Source: Deroplatys truncata | Lineage: Eukaryota; Arthropoda; Insecta; Mantodea; Mantidae | Assembly: GCA_030765065.1 (NCBI GenBank) | Contig: CM060978.1 | Coordinates: 54,712,421 to 54,776,420, forward strand | Direction of reading: 5' to 3' | Length of the DNA stretch: 64,000 nt | Shown here: in pieces, positions 23,150-35,224 of the stretch | Numbering within the stretch: the stretch's first letter is position 1 | Layout of the letters: each line of letters begins with the position of its first letter | The notes under the pieces: generated by a model | What the model saw: only the letters and a program-made list of their open reading frames with translations | The model's database searches: none | What the model was told of the DNA's origin: nothing | Program-made: the position numbers and the translations under genes

Positions 23150-25058
23150 AAGACTGGTTCACAATAACCTCAAAACAGAAACAAGAACATAAAGCAACAT
23201 ACAAGATTTTGGGTCACAATAGCCTGGTAACGAGATGGGAATTTATATTGATGATCATATCGATCACAGAGTGGAAAGTTGATTTTGCACATTGTGATTT
23301 CATTTAGTTTTTAACTCACCAATAATATTTTTTCAGCTGCTTCTAATTCAGCCAATGAGAAAATTTGATAGAATAAATATTATCTAAATGCAAATCCATT
23401 ACATTTCCAATTCCTCTAGTCGTACCAAGCTTTCATTCCTTTATTTAATGGCATACATTTAAGTTGTTTGTTGTTAATTTCTACCAATTTTTGCTGTCTC
23501 TGACATTTTTGATGCGATAGCCAGTTTTGAGTTGCATATAAACAAACTACAGATGACCCTCCAACGCTCAATGGATCTGCAGGAATCAGAATCTGAGATA
23601 GGATGCACATATGCTAGAATTTCTTCCAATTTCATTTTTCAGCTTGCAACTTGAGAGCACTAGGAGTGTTTCATGTCATGGCCGCCTAGAATAATCTCTA
23701 CAGTGAAGAGTCTAATATGCACAACGAGGAGTGCTAAGCAAGCAGTGGAAGAGAGTGGATGTGTAAGGAGGAAGCTCCTGGAGTGGAAGAAAGAAGGGCT
23801 TTAAGTAACCATGGGAATTGGTATTGAGGTGTACAGAGCAAGAATTGGAGCATTTAATAAGTTAAAATGGAAGGATTTTAAAACAAACAAAGGTGTAGAA
23901 GAGATGGTAAACATGTTTCTTCTCACATGCGTAATAGGTATACTATTGGTAATTGGTGGAGTTGAAATCAACCCTGGGCAAATGGGGATCGAAATGTCAT
24001 GGAAAAAACGGCATAAATGCAGAGAGTGGGGAGAAAAGGGGTAATAATGGAGAGAGCTCTTAAATATTGGTACAGACTATTAAATTTAGAAGAGAAGAAC
24101 TTGTTGAGGCAGTGTTTGGAATTTCAAGAAAGGAGCTTAAAGAAAAATGGGTAGAGTTATAGTATACAAACTAATTTGGAAAATAGCGGTCTGGGAGAAA
24201 TTTGGAGAAGGAGGGAAAATAATGTGAAGGGTTTTTGGAAAGAAGCTAGGCGGAGGTTTGAAGATATAGAGATACAAAATTTATTTAGTAACATAGGGAA
24301 GAAAAGTTCCTTGGAATCATATATATTAATAAAAAATGTTTGGGCTTGAGAACAGTATGTGGATAACTCAAATAAGGAACAAAGAGAAAATATAGCCTGG
24401 GTAGGAGCAGGTGTGTGGAGACTAATAGGAATAAGAAATGGGTTCCCACAGAACTAGTGTCCAATATGTGGGGAAAGAGAAGATTTAGAACATATCGTTT
24501 TTGATTTTAAAGGTACACAGCATTGGAAAAAGCAAGCTATATATGGGAAATGGTTAAAACGGGATAGGAAAGTGCCTTAAGCAAGATTTTTAACAAGGAT
24601 AGTAAAAAAATAGGAGAGTACCTGTCCAAAGTAAAAAAGAAATGGTCATGGACAATAAAAGAGATGTGAATTAGTTTCATCATGTGTTGTTAAGTTATGT
24701 AATTATATTATCATTATTATAATATTAGTATCATTAGATTATTATTTTGGTAATACTACTATTATTTTATTATCATTTTTATGTTATAATTAAAGAATGT
24801 AATATGGGTAGAATATGGCAAAATAACAGCTTGGGCTGATGTATAGCCATATTCCAAGGAAGATTGCTGGCACAAATAAATAAATAAAATATGCACAACA
24901 TGTATCTAATATACCTGTCCGAGAACGAGAAAGTTAAAACTTGGCCAAGTCTTCTTTCTCATTCCCAGGGCCCGGGAAAGCTTCCCGTCAATTGTGAATG
25001 CTCCCATTAAACTATGTGTATTTCAGTTTTGTCTTTCTCGGTTGTTGTGAACCAGCCT
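23150..25058 (-). mobile_element. Harbinger-like element H1, copy 3, split by a LINE
   Basis: Relative to the 39198 copy this one is reversed. The left end reads AGACTGGTTCACAAT after TAA, and the right end reads GAACCAGCCT before TAA (25059-25061), giving a three-base TAA target as PIF/Harbinger elements make. The halves 23150-23713 and 24900-25058 match the reference copy in order. The material between them is a LINE insertion (23726-24887) with its own target duplication. Confidence 0.78.
23726..24887 (+). mobile_element. Non-LTR retrotransposon (LINE), internally deleted, inserted in H1
   Basis: It is flanked by a 12-bp duplication AATATGCACAAC (23714-23725 and 24888-24899) and ends in an AAATAAATAAATAAA tail, both hallmarks of LINE insertion. 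The 5' part (ORF from 23811) contains IGGVEINPGQ, resembling the VExNPGP tract found near the start of some LINE proteins. The 3' part reads CPICGEREDLEHIVFD, the Cys-rich motif at the end of LINE ORF2. The 1.16-kb body joins the two ends and omits endonuclease and RT, so it cannot move itself. The related LINE at 63700-63999 shares GFWKEVRLRVEDIE. Confidence 0.82.
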
Positions 25059-25061
25059 TAA

Positions 25062-25924
25062 TTATAGGGGTGAGATGAGAGTCAGAACTGACCTAAACAT
25101 TACACAGTATTTAATATTTTGGTTGTGCTGAAAAACAACCTAGGCACAATGAAATCTGTATTACCAACACTTTTAACCCTTCCCAGGTGAAAACACTCAT
25201 ATTCATTATCAATGGCTATGCATCAGGTTCATTTGAATACTTATTGTGCATTCAATAACCTATCATAGCAGACATTTCGTTAACGTAAATGGTTGCTAGT
25301 GTCACTATATTTGTAGAAACATATTTGTGCCTTCTGCTTTCATTTTGTTGGTTGCAGCAAGACAACAGCATGCAAAACCTAGAAAATTGTTAAAATAATT
25401 CCATTCAGGAAGGGTTAATGGATGGCATTCAATGTTGGACAGTGGCGCACTCTAGTTCATGTGCTACAAACTCATTTCACTTGCCATTCTTGTGGTTGGG
25501 AGAAGTATGTCATTGTTTTGCTTATACTATTACTGCCATAAGCTTGGATATAAAAATAAAGAGAATAGAAATTAAATTTTGCTCTTTTAATGACCTAACC
25601 CAATCATAATCCTACCTCCTCAAAAAAATCTGATGTCAAATTTACACAACTTCACATAATCCTTCCTACTATATTGTTAGTATTCATAAAAAAACTGATT
25701 CTTCTACTCATGTTACAGTATTCAGTTATATTTTTAACTAGATATATCTAAAATTAAGCAATACCAACTTGGCTGCATACATAATGCAGAAAAAAAATGC
25801 AACTGTTTGCATATCATAAATCAATTTTTCTTACTATTGAAACCATGTGGAAAACAAGAGAGATTACAAGACACTTATAATGCCCAATGACAGTTCAACC
25901 TGGAAAAGCTTATGAATATTTAAA
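25062..25924. other. Unclassified spacer
   Basis: No gene, repeat or splice-supported exon recognised. Confidence 0.4.
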
Positions 25925-26230
25925 AAATGACTAAAAGCATTTTTATCACAAAATCACTCATTTTTGAGAAAACAAAGTAACAAATATTTTTCCATTAAGG
26001 ATAGTTTGGGGTGGGAGAATTTTCTTGAAAACTGCCTTGCTTGCTTTAACAATGCCTCATTCAAATATGAAATTTTGTAATGTTGTCCAACCGTTCCCTT
26101 CCCATTTCACATACCTTTCTCTAAAAATTAGTTGTATTTTGTAAATGAGACCTCAAAATGTACATGTCTGATGAAATTGGTCCAATTTTGTCTCAGAACA
26201 AAACTAAAACGTTTCCAGTTTTAATGATGC
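25925..26230 (+). repeat. R1 fragment
   Basis: Internal R1 piece: CACTCATTTTTGAGAAAAC, then GGTTTGGGGTGGGAGAATTT, then decayed sequence. Both ends are lost. Confidence 0.55.
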
Positions 26231-26304
26231 AGAAATAAAAAGGGTCTTTTAAAAAAACATTTCAAACTAGCATAATAAATTTTATAATATTTGGGGCTAA
26301 GAAA

Positions 26305-27147
26305 AAAAATTCTGATGTGTTACACTCACATAACTTTCTTTACTCTTGTACAAACTATTTTTACAAACGCTTATTCTCCATATGCTTCATGTTAATCGAG
26401 ATATCGAGATGTTAATCTTATTGCTAATTTTCTTGTAGATGCAAGGGGAATATGGTAGGCTTTAAGCGATAGTCAAATATTTTAAAGAGCTGGTTGCTAT
26501 GTGGCGCATTCCATTCTCTTTGCATGTCCAGGACATAAAAAAATGAATAACGAATTTGAGAAAAAGTGTAGGTATTGGAAAATTTAAGGGAATAACACGC
26601 AATATCTCGAAAATGGTTCACTCAACAACAAAAATGTATACGACATAAATTGTGTATTTTAACGCGATCTACATTTTTTGTGTAGTAAAATTTTGTCTTT
26701 CTCTTATGGTTTACCAATTATGCAAAAGTCCTTCACAATACTTTTGGAGACATTCCCAGAAAATTCAAGATATACATTTCATTTGTCATGAAAATATCTT
26801 AAACATATGATATTTTAATCAAAATCGTTAGAGCCATTTTTGAGAAAATTAAAATTTTCGAAAAATTTTCATTGTAAAGGGTAATCTGGGGTGGGGGGAT
26901 TTTCTTGAAAACCTTCGTGTTGCATCTCTGGAAGATACTGAACCTAAATACCAAGTTTGGTGTTTATCCGACTTTGTTTCTGAGTTATGCAGTTCACAGA
27001 CAGACACACACACGGACATGTTTCCAAAAATGCTTTTTTTTGGATTCAGGGGGTCTCAAAAACATATATTTCCGGTGAAATCTCGGTATTGAATTTTTGG
27101 GTGGAATACAATACTTCCCCTGCTTACTATACATAGTAGAGAAAGGG
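26305..27147 (+). repeat. R1 dispersed repeat, copy d
   Basis: Nearly full-length, from TCTGATGTGTTACACTCACATA to CATAGTAGAGAAAG, where it stops a few bases short of the usual AAAAA. A small internal deletion lies near 26400-26470. Confidence 0.85.
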
Positions 27148-27935
27148 ATTATGAGCAGTTTGCTGGCAAAACAGTTTTGCTATGCTGCAATTGCTTGTAT
27201 ACATAGTGCACAATTCCGTGATATCATGCAAGGATTTTGGAATTTTCAATTTTGCCATCCATTCAAAACCAAACGCTGTAAGTTCGAATCCCAGTGACTG
27301 CACTCAAATGTGCCTATGGTAAAGGGGGGGAGGACCCAAGTAAAACAACTGGTGTAATGGCATGCTTGTATGCCGATAGGATTACATGACTGCAGTTACA
27401 CAGATTTTAGTTCTTATTCTTACAAAAAAAATGTAAAAAAGGCTAGTATAAAATATACTACACCAGGCACTAGGGGTTAATATAGCAACCAAAAGATGAT
27501 GGAATGGCATCTATAGATTGTACTGTCACATTGCTGGAATGTAACTTATGATTGCCAAATGTTTTGAAGGCTGAGGTTTACTAATGTTATAAGAGCATTA
27601 AATTAGTGTTAAATGCTTAAATCTTCTGAAACACTAAGAGAAACTCATTTTGCTTTATAATAGTATTGGACCAGATGTATGCTAATATTTATCCTGCATC
27701 TTAACATTTTTTGTTGTAACATAATACATTATGCTCTAATTGAAATGGTCATTCAAGTAAAAGAAAAATGAAAAAGAACATCCCATTAAATTCTGCAACA
27801 CATTGGTGTTATATTTGTTCCAACTAAAATAAATATATTAAGCTTTAAAGTTTGAACTGCAATGCAAGGAACACTCTACTTGTTCAAAACTGGGATTTAA
27901 GTTTTATGAATAGATTCTCAGAAAATAAAACTATG
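27148..27935. other. Spacer with an isolated B-box-like sequence
   Basis: AGTTCGAATCCC at about 27281-27292 matches an RNA polymerase III B box, but no A box or cloverleaf could be built upstream. Possibly the 3' half of a tRNA-derived SINE. Nothing else found. Confidence 0.35.
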
Positions 27936-27936
27936 A

Positions 27937-28500
27937 GGGTCATTTGAAAGGTTTACAGAATGACCCACAGATTACATTGGCATTTTGGAATCAGTTTTGC
28001 TTTCAAAACCAGCCATCTTTAATAGAAACATTCGCACAATAAACAAAGATTGTTCAAGAATCATAGTAAGCATTGCTATTTGTTACAGAGCATAATGCGT
28101 GTATATGGGAAACATAATAAATATGGAACTTCACAAAGAAAAGTTTGAATGCAACAGAAATTCATATATATGAATTAACAAACACTCTAGGGGACTCTGC
28201 ATCATCATTTTCAACCATTTCCATGTGGAACACAGAGTTTAAACATGGCCATGCAAGCTTGAAAGATGGTACATACAGCAAAAAACCACAATATGGCACA
28301 ACAGAAATCATAAATGAAGTACACGACATAGTTCTGCAAGATTGCCAAATGAAAATGTTTGAAATTGGTGAAGCTTGGGGCATTTCTGAGGAATTTATCC
28401 ACATTTCAAGAGACATGGACAAGAAAAAATTGCAGTTGAACCTCTGTTATCCAAAACACTTAACTGAAATACCCCAAAAAATTAATATTTTTTGTTAAAA
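27937..28500 (+). pseudogene. mariner fragment, N-terminal HTH region (family M5)
   Basis: It starts with GAGGGTCATTTGAAAGG, a mariner-type end. From 28145 a frame reads DSASSFSTISMWNTEFKHGHA, then EIINEVHDIVLQDCQMKMFEIGEAWGIS, the paired helix-turn-helix of mariner transposases (usual form EIIxxVHDIVLxDRRxKVREIAExxGIS). The catalytic domain is missing. The next mariner (M4, opposite strand) begins 27 bp further on. Confidence 0.75.
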
Positions 28501-28526
28501 TGAATTGAATATCATTTGTTGACTTA

Positions 28527-29580
28527 CAAGGTGTGATCAAAATGTTTCTGAAATGGGGCCATAAACACGAAACAACACTTTGATTTGTCTACTCTGCGCT
28601 GTCGCCCTCAAAGTAAGTCTCCTTGGGAATTCATACACTAGTCCCAGTGCTTTTGCCACTGCTGGAAGCACCTCTGAAAATCATCTTTAAACACGTTCAG
28701 AGCCTTCTGAGATTTGCAATGGATAACATCAATGTCCTCAAAGCCGCAGGAAAAGAGAAAAGTATGCTGGAGCCAACTTTGGAGAATAGGTGATTGAGGA
28801 ACAGTATTCATCCTATTTTTATCAAAAAATTGGTGGACAGAATGGACTTTGTGCACAGGTGCATTGTCATGATGCAGGAACCAGTCACCAGTCCTTCAGC
28901 TGTTTGCGTCGCATACTTTTCTTTAATCTTTGCAAGCACTTGTTTCACTGTTTGGCCCTGTGGTACAAATTCCTTATGTACATTTCCTTTAATATAAAAA
29001 AAAAAAAAAAATCACCGTTGACTTCACACTGGATCAAACTTCTGACCTTTTTTGGAGTGTGGAGATGGACTCTTCCACTGTGAAGATTGTTACTTCGTTT
29101 CTGGATTGCACCCATAAATCCATGTTTCACAAAAGTAATAATTTTCTCCATAAACTGTGGGTCATTTTGAAGCTGTACTTTAAGATCTGGACAGGCAATC
29201 ACATGGCCTTCTTTTTGGTCATTTGAAAGGAGGCAGGGCACAAACTTCGCAGTAATTCTTCTATGTCCAAATCATCTTTTAAAATGCTTTGAACACTCCC
29301 AAAGTAAAATCCTAATGAATCAGAAATTTCTGTTATTGTAATATGCCTAAAATTTAATATCATCTCCTTCACCCAATTGATATTTTCATTAGCTTTGCTG
29401 TAGAGGGTCGCCCTGAGCGATTTGCATCCAGAACTGATGTCACACCGCTTTTAAATTTTGAAATGCTTGAACTTTGCCCATTACTGCTCCCCATAAGCTG
29501 TTGCCATTTCATAGGCTTCTGCTGCAGTTTAACTAAGTTTGAAGCAAAAGTTTATGTTTGTTCTTTGTTCTTCGTGATCT
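28527..29580 (-). pseudogene. mariner relic (family M4), minus strand
   Basis: It starts after TA with CAAGGTGTGATCAAAATG, the same end as the mariner at 58926. Minus-strand readings include LLSNDQKEGHVIACPDLKVQ and FMEKIITFVKHGF near 29230-29110, the block preceding the first catalytic Asp, and FEDIDVIHCKSQKALN with CFQQWQKHWD near 28750-28640, the C-terminal end. Frames are broken, and a poly-T run sits inside (28989-29002). The other end was not located with certainty. Confidence 0.72.
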
Positions 29581-30421
29581 AGCCTTCTGACGTTCTGCTA
29601 ATGAAAGTGGCGTGACATAGCAGCTAGAAAACGAAGTAAAAGTAAAAGCAAAAGTAAATAGAAGACTTTTTCAAACAAAACTGTAATGTCATTAAAAGTA
29701 TTGTATGCACTAAAAGAGCTTTTTTTTTGGGGGGGGGGGTACATACAGTAGCTTGCGTTTATTAAATACTTTGTTAACATTTAAAACTACAAAAAAAAGT
29801 TTCTTAATTCCTAAAAATTACATTTTTATTTTTATTTGAAATTTTGGTTATCTGAAATCAGCTTCCCCCCCTTTGTTCTGGTTAACAGAGATTCTACTAT
29901 ATCTACAAGATTGGTACCACAACTCCAAACTCCTGAATAAAACCAAACCAGACTGCAAATTTTGTTTTCAGAGAGATTCCACCTACTTTACGTGTAGGTT
30001 TGGTATATTACTGCAACCTAAAACACTACAGCACAAAACAGCAGTCTAAGCAGTGGAAGCACCACGATCCTCCAAAGAAGGCAAATTGTGAGAAATCCCC
30101 CAAGAAGATTTTGGCATTTTCTGGAATGCCTAAGGTGTGCTACTAATTGATTATCTTTCCCCTGGAGCATATTAAGCTAACCTTTTGGATCAATTAAAGA
30201 CCAAAATAAACAAGTAAAGGCTGGATTTGGCAAAGAAGAAAGCCATCTTCCATCAAGACATACATTGCAATGACGATAACCAATGAAATGAGGTTATAAT
30301 TTGCTGCCATCTTGCCAAATGCAAAGGCCTTAAAAGTGATAACTTGCAGACTTTATATTGGGAAGCCAGAGGGAAAATGATACAGATCAATGAATCCCCA
30401 GTGCCACTGGTGAACAACAAC
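29581..30421. other. Unclassified spacer
   Basis: No gene recognised. A T8-G11 homopolymer junction lies near 29722-29740. Nothing matched the repeat families defined here. Confidence 0.4.
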
Positions 30422-30862
30422 TAAGATTAAAAATAGATGCACTATTAACAGTGAAGTATTCTTCATGATGGTAGATTGAGTTGCACTTATTGACACTCAC
30501 CTTCACTAATTAAAAGTTGTATAAAACAGAAATGTTTTCGAGGGCATTCATCCTCATCATCAGCGACTGGGTGATTAAAGGTCTCTTTCTCCCATATCCT
30601 CTTCTTCCTCTTCCTACGGATTCAGAACCTGTTGCCATCTGGTGATGGGAGCACAAAGTTTTAACACATTGTTCACAGGCGGGATTTCAAAATTAATGAC
30701 GTTGCCACTTTTGATGATGTGTATTTTTTCCCAAATGTTCAATTCTATTGGTGTGGTGAGGGGTTTTAACAATTTTATACTTTGGCCAATGTTGTGGCTT
30801 TCTGTCCAAAAATGGTGTGATAAGCGGATTTCTTTATTTGTTTGATCCACCGGTTACATAGC
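30422..30862 (-). pseudogene. Penelope-like element 3' end (inverted partner)
   Basis: The minus strand from 30850 reads NKEIRLSHHFWTESHNIGQS, then LNIWEKIHIIK and NFEIPPVNNVLKLCAP, almost the same protein as the plus-strand relic at 31737-32297. Downstream on this strand is a perfect CTGATGA (30563-30557), a hairpin, and GAAA (30539-30536), then a conserved tail ending near 30466 and a CACTATTAACAGTGAAG segment. It sits head to head with the plus-strand relic, an arrangement common for Penelope insertions. Confidence 0.8.
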
Positions 30863-30867
30863 GTCCC

Positions 30868-32395
30868 CTTGAACAAAGAAGAATTTTTAAAAGAACATAT
30901 AGAAAAAAATAGCAGTAACTAGTGGATCCAACTCGCATCTCATAAGGAACATGATAAACAAGAAGAAACTCAAGGCAATTTTACATACCATCACTCTAAA
31001 GCCCCTTGTACACGATCAAATGTTTGACAAATTCAATACTTTACAAGACCTTTCAAGAGTTGTCACAACTTTACAACTTTTCTTGTCAAATTGCTTCCAA
31101 TACTTTGAAACTCTTTTGAAGTCTTGAAAGCAAATATGGGCATGCTCTAAGCGATCAAAGATTTGACAATGATTTGATGGCTTTAGTCAATGAAATGCAA
31201 GTATTTACAGTGCATCACGAAATCTGCATTATGGCGGAAAGCGAAAAGTAAACAAAAATGGCTACCCAGTCAAGGTATGTTGTATGCGAACTTATTAGGT
31301 TATACATAAGCTGACCATGTCCGTATATCTAGGACTCTGTGGATTACCACAAGATGAAGCTGATGAAGACATATGAAGAAATTATTGCCAGACAGATTTC
31401 CGAAGTATACATTAATGCTATGTTATATAGTGTGGTTAACCTATCAGTTGGTGTTATTTCCATTGTATTCCATAATCGTAATGTGATTTCATTGGACATA
31501 ATAGTTAAAGTGCTACATAATATTGGTATAGAACAGCATTTCATTGCAAACTGTTATACCGTGACGCGAATAGTAAATTGCTTTGTGCATGATAAATTAT
31601 TCAGTAATGTGTTCTGAAGGGTTTCAGTTTGAAAAAAGATAACTTGTAAATACCATTTATGACACTGTCAAGTCTTGTCACATATTGAAAAATATTTGAC
31701 AATTTTTCTTATAAACTCTTGAATTGAAAAAAAAGTTTGATCGTGTACAAGGGGCTTAACACCTCTCTCAAACACAAATTGGAAATACAAGAAATTCACA
31801 TACCGCCCTTGGCCTTTAGAAAATTTGAACGAATCTTCAACAAATTTAACATAAGGCTAGCTCCACAGAACAAATTCAGCTTGAAGAACTTGCTATACAC
31901 ACCTCTCAAAAATACTGTCCCAAACACATTAAAATCCAGAATTTACCAGATTAATTGTGATGAAAGTGAGAAATACTACATGGGAAAAACAAAAAGAAGC
32001 TTAGAAACCAGACTTAAGGAACATAAAACTAAAACAAATAGAGAAATCCGCTTATCACACCATTTTTGGACAGAAAACCACAACATTGGCCAAAGCATAA
32101 AATTGTTAAAACCCCTCATCACACCAATAGAATTGAACATCTGGGTAAAAATACACATCATCAAAAACAACATCATTAATTTTGAAATCCCACCTGTGAA
32201 CAATGTGTTAAAACTTTGTGCCCTCAACACCAGATGGCAACAGGTTCTGAATCTGCAGGAAGAGGAGGAAGAGGATATGGGAGAAAGAGACCTTTAGTCA
32301 TCCAGTCATTAGCGATAAGGATGAATGCCCTCGAAAACATTTTTGTTCTATACAACTTTTATTAGTGAAGGTGAGTGTCAAAAAAGTGTGACTCT
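30868..32395 (+). pseudogene. Penelope-like element with GIY-YIG domain, interrupted by H2
   Basis: The frame starts VPLNKEEFLKEHIEKN, is interrupted by the TAA-flanked element at 31000-31756, then continues IHIPPLAFRKFERIFNKFNIRL, NKFSLKNLL and the nuclease RIYQINCDESEKYYMGKTKR. After KEHKTKTNREIRLSHHFW the conserved tail ends RWQQVLNLQEEEEEDM. The last 180 codons are open. The GIY-YIG signature is slightly altered (RIY...YYMGKTKRSL). A hairpin-GAAA module follows the stop (32309-32336), and homology ends near 32390. The reverse transcriptase is not present in recognisable form. Confidence 0.85.
31000..31756. mobile_element. TAA-flanked Harbinger-like element H2
   Basis: 757 bp with inverted ends AGCCCCTTGTACACGATCAA and TAA on both sides (30997-30999 and 31757-31759). 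Removing it rejoins the Penelope reading. A 92-codon ORF (31339-31617) has no recognised domain, so it is probably non-autonomous. The three-base TWA target fits PIF/Harbinger; the superfamily is inferred from the target alone. Confidence 0.82.
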
Positions 32396-32419
32396 ATCTA
32401 TCATAATTTGCTGCCTATC

Positions 32420-32578
32420 TACCTTATTCTCAGCCATCAGACTTCCATGTGTTCCCTAAACTGAGAAAGTTTCTTAGTGGAAAGAAATTTTCATCCCATG
32501 AACTTGCATCGTCGGTTGAGGCATATTTTCTAAGTCTGGAGGAATGTGATGGGATAAAGGCCATAGAACATCACTGAT
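32420..32578 (+). pseudogene. mariner/Tc1-type transposase C-terminal scrap
   Basis: It reads QPSDFHVFPKLRKFLSGKKF, then SSVEAYFLSLEECDGIKAIE. This is the stretch following the third catalytic Asp in mariner transposases (SDFxLFPxLKxxLxGKxF). Nothing else of the element was found nearby. Confidence 0.65.
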
Positions 32579-33700
32579 GATGTTGACTATGTCAAGAGAT
32601 GTTGAAAGATAAGAACAATTTAAAAAATTTATGGTATCATTTTGTGATTCATTCCATAAGCTTTTCAAATCACCTCGTATTTGGCTCCAAAGATTGTATT
32701 TAGGGCCATTAGTAAGCATCTAGTTTTGTGCTTAGCATGTGGAACCATTCATTAGAGTGCTAGCCTCCTGCTCTCTTTGATGCTGCCAGCTTCTCTACAT
32801 TCCTTCCATGCATCAAGCACAAGGCTGACCACTTGAACCTAATGCCCTAAATATGACTTTGACCTAATTTGTTTCAATTTCTGAGCCAACTACTCATGAA
32901 ACCCAAAATAAATCTCACTTTCCAAATAAGTGGAATGTCCCTTATTGATGCCTTTCAGTTGAACTTCAAAGCACATTCCTCTTCCTTCCTCCCATTTTCC
33001 CTTTTCATTTTAAACTGTGGGAAAATGTAGTCAGAAGATATTACAGTCTAACCAACTTTTTAAAATTAATGTATATTTATTCATTTCTCTTGTTTACATA
33101 ATTGGTCAAATAGGCAGCACACATTAAAACATTAATTACAAATAGTGCAGAAGAAAATAACATGTAAACAAATATTATATTTTTATACACTCCTAATACA
33201 CAACACAATATGCTGTATCTTCAAGCTCCAAGTTTTTTAAGCATATTAAATAAGTGTCTTATTTTTCACACATTCCAAACATTGAATGTTATGTTAATGC
33301 CTATATGATGATCTGCAAATATATTCCTGCAACTAGGTTTCTTGGAAGAGAAAGTAGCATATGGTGAATCCCAGTGAGAAGTAAAGATACTTGTTGGCAA
33401 AGCTTACTTGCATATAACAATGGTGGGCTGTTGTTGCCTTGTTTCGGAAGTTTCGCACAGGAACAGGAGCTACCAACATTTCAAAATTAACTGGCCTATG
33501 TTTATCTGCACGATTGTACAGACCGGTTCCTCAGTGCTCTGGCCGGAAATTGCACAGCAGTCTTGTGTGACACGTCTGAATGAACTCAATGCCACGGGCT
33601 CTTCCACTTATTGGACATGTGGCAGCGGACTTCAGTCAGCTGTTATTGCTTCTTGTGTATAGACGCAAGACGCGTGTGTATTTCTGTGCGATTGAATTAT
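32579..33700. other. Unclassified, upstream of a Tc1/mariner relic
   Basis: Only short frames without domains. The last part (33400-33700) probably includes the 5' end of the transposon whose coding relic starts at 33720, but no inverted repeat was identified. Confidence 0.35.
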
Positions 33701-33719
33701 CAGATTATTACAACCCAGA

Positions 33720-34765
33720 AATGGTACTCAAATTTTCGCTTGAACAAAGACTTTTTATGTATGACACGTATGTGAAAACCGACTCATGTAGATAGGTGTG
33801 TAGACAATTTCACGATAAATTTCCTGGTGTTCCAGTTCCAAGTAGAGAAACAGTTAGATCTATAGTGAATAAAGTGAAGAGAATGGGATCATTTAATGTT
33901 GTAAGTTGTAAAAAGAAACGAAGGGTTCTAACGGAAGAAAAACTTGATGAAATTGGCGAAGCATTTGAACGGTTTCCGAATAAATCTTTATGATGTGTAG
34001 CACAACAAGTCAGTGTTTTAAAAACCTCAGTACATAGGTCTACGAAACTGTTGAAATTAAAACCATACAGAGTGACTATTGTCCATCAATTACAACCGTG
34101 TGATGAAGCCCGCTTAGGTTTTGTAACTGGATGTTAAAAAATATTGCTGTCGGTACTGTTGACCCACATCTAATAATTTTTTCAGATGAGGCATGGTTTC
34201 ATTTAACTGGCCATGTTGCTTCTCAAAACAATAGGTATTGGTGTACTGAAAATCCACATTTAATTCACGAGGTTCCTTTACATGATGAAAAAATTGATTA
34301 TGGTATGCTGTAACAGCAGAATGGATAATAGGCCCCACATTTTACAATGATACTGTAAATTCCGATAGGTACCACAGAAATATTCTTGTGCCATTTTTTG
34401 CAATGTTGACAAATGAGAGGGAATATGGCTATTTTCAACAAGATTCTGCCACAGCTCATACTGCGAAGGCTTCCTTGGAAGACATCAAGAATATTTTTAA
34501 TGACAGAATAATCTCTAAAGGGTTATGGCCGGCTCAATTGCCGGATCTTACTGTGTGTGACTTTTATCTGTGGCGAACTCTCACAAATAGAGTCTATAGG
34601 AATAATCCTTGCACCATAGACGATCTTAAAAACAATATAAGAACAGAAATTAGGGAAATTACACAACAAGAGCTTATGCGTGTGAATGGTAATTTCATCA
34701 GAAGGTACCAAGAATGTTTATCTGCGAAGGACACCACTTTCAACACCGACTATGAAAAAGTTTAG
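33720..34765 (+). pseudogene. Tc1/mariner-superfamily transposase relic (family T1, copy a)
   Basis: HTH region: EQRLFMYDTY, an in-frame TAG at 33793-33795, then CRQFHDKFPGVPVPSRETVR and KRRVLTEEK. Catalytic blocks: FSDEAWFHLTGHV (first Asp), GYFQQDSATAHTA (second Asp, about 34450) and GLWPAQLPDLTVCDFYLW (third Asp). By direct count 38 residues lie between the second and third Asp, longer than the 34 of true mariners. The C-terminus (NPCTIDDLKNNIRTEIREI) is intact. Stops and frameshifts lie between 33990 and 34380. A sister relic follows at 35225. Confidence 0.85.
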
Positions 34766-35224
34766 TACTGATAAAATAAAATGTAATTATGTTTGTTCAA
34801 CAGGTAATCAATATATCGTAATAATCATCATAAAATCAGTAATAATATGGTATCAGCATCAATAATGAGAATAATAAACAGATACACTGAACATAGCACG
34901 CGGAACATGCATCGCGATTGCTGGCCAGATGGCTGAGGGACCACTCTGTAGTTAAGGTAGAAATTTTTATGTGGCTGGAAATGTCAAAAGCACTATAAAG
35001 CAAGTAAACATAAGACACAGGAAATAAAATAGACAAGAATGGTGATAATATTACAGAGTAATTATTAAGCGAGGATAAATAATACTGGGTGATCAGAATA
35101 GAGCAGAACAGGTTTCACAGCTCTTGGCCAGCCAGCAGTGAAGCTTGAGGCTTCAGTGTGAGTTGAACTCTTGCAAACATGGCACATGTTTGTTAGTTGA
35201 CCAATACAGTGCATAGTAAGTAAA
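34766..35224. other. Spacer between two T1 relics
   Basis: No gene. ACTGGGTGATCAGAATAGAG at 35086-35105 looks like the outer end of the second T1 copy. Confidence 0.4.

Noticed and set aside
23950..23995. Active 2A ribosome-skipping peptide
   Set aside because: The motif reads VEINPGQ with Gly before Val; a functional site needs D(V/I)ExNPGP. Kept only as a remnant.
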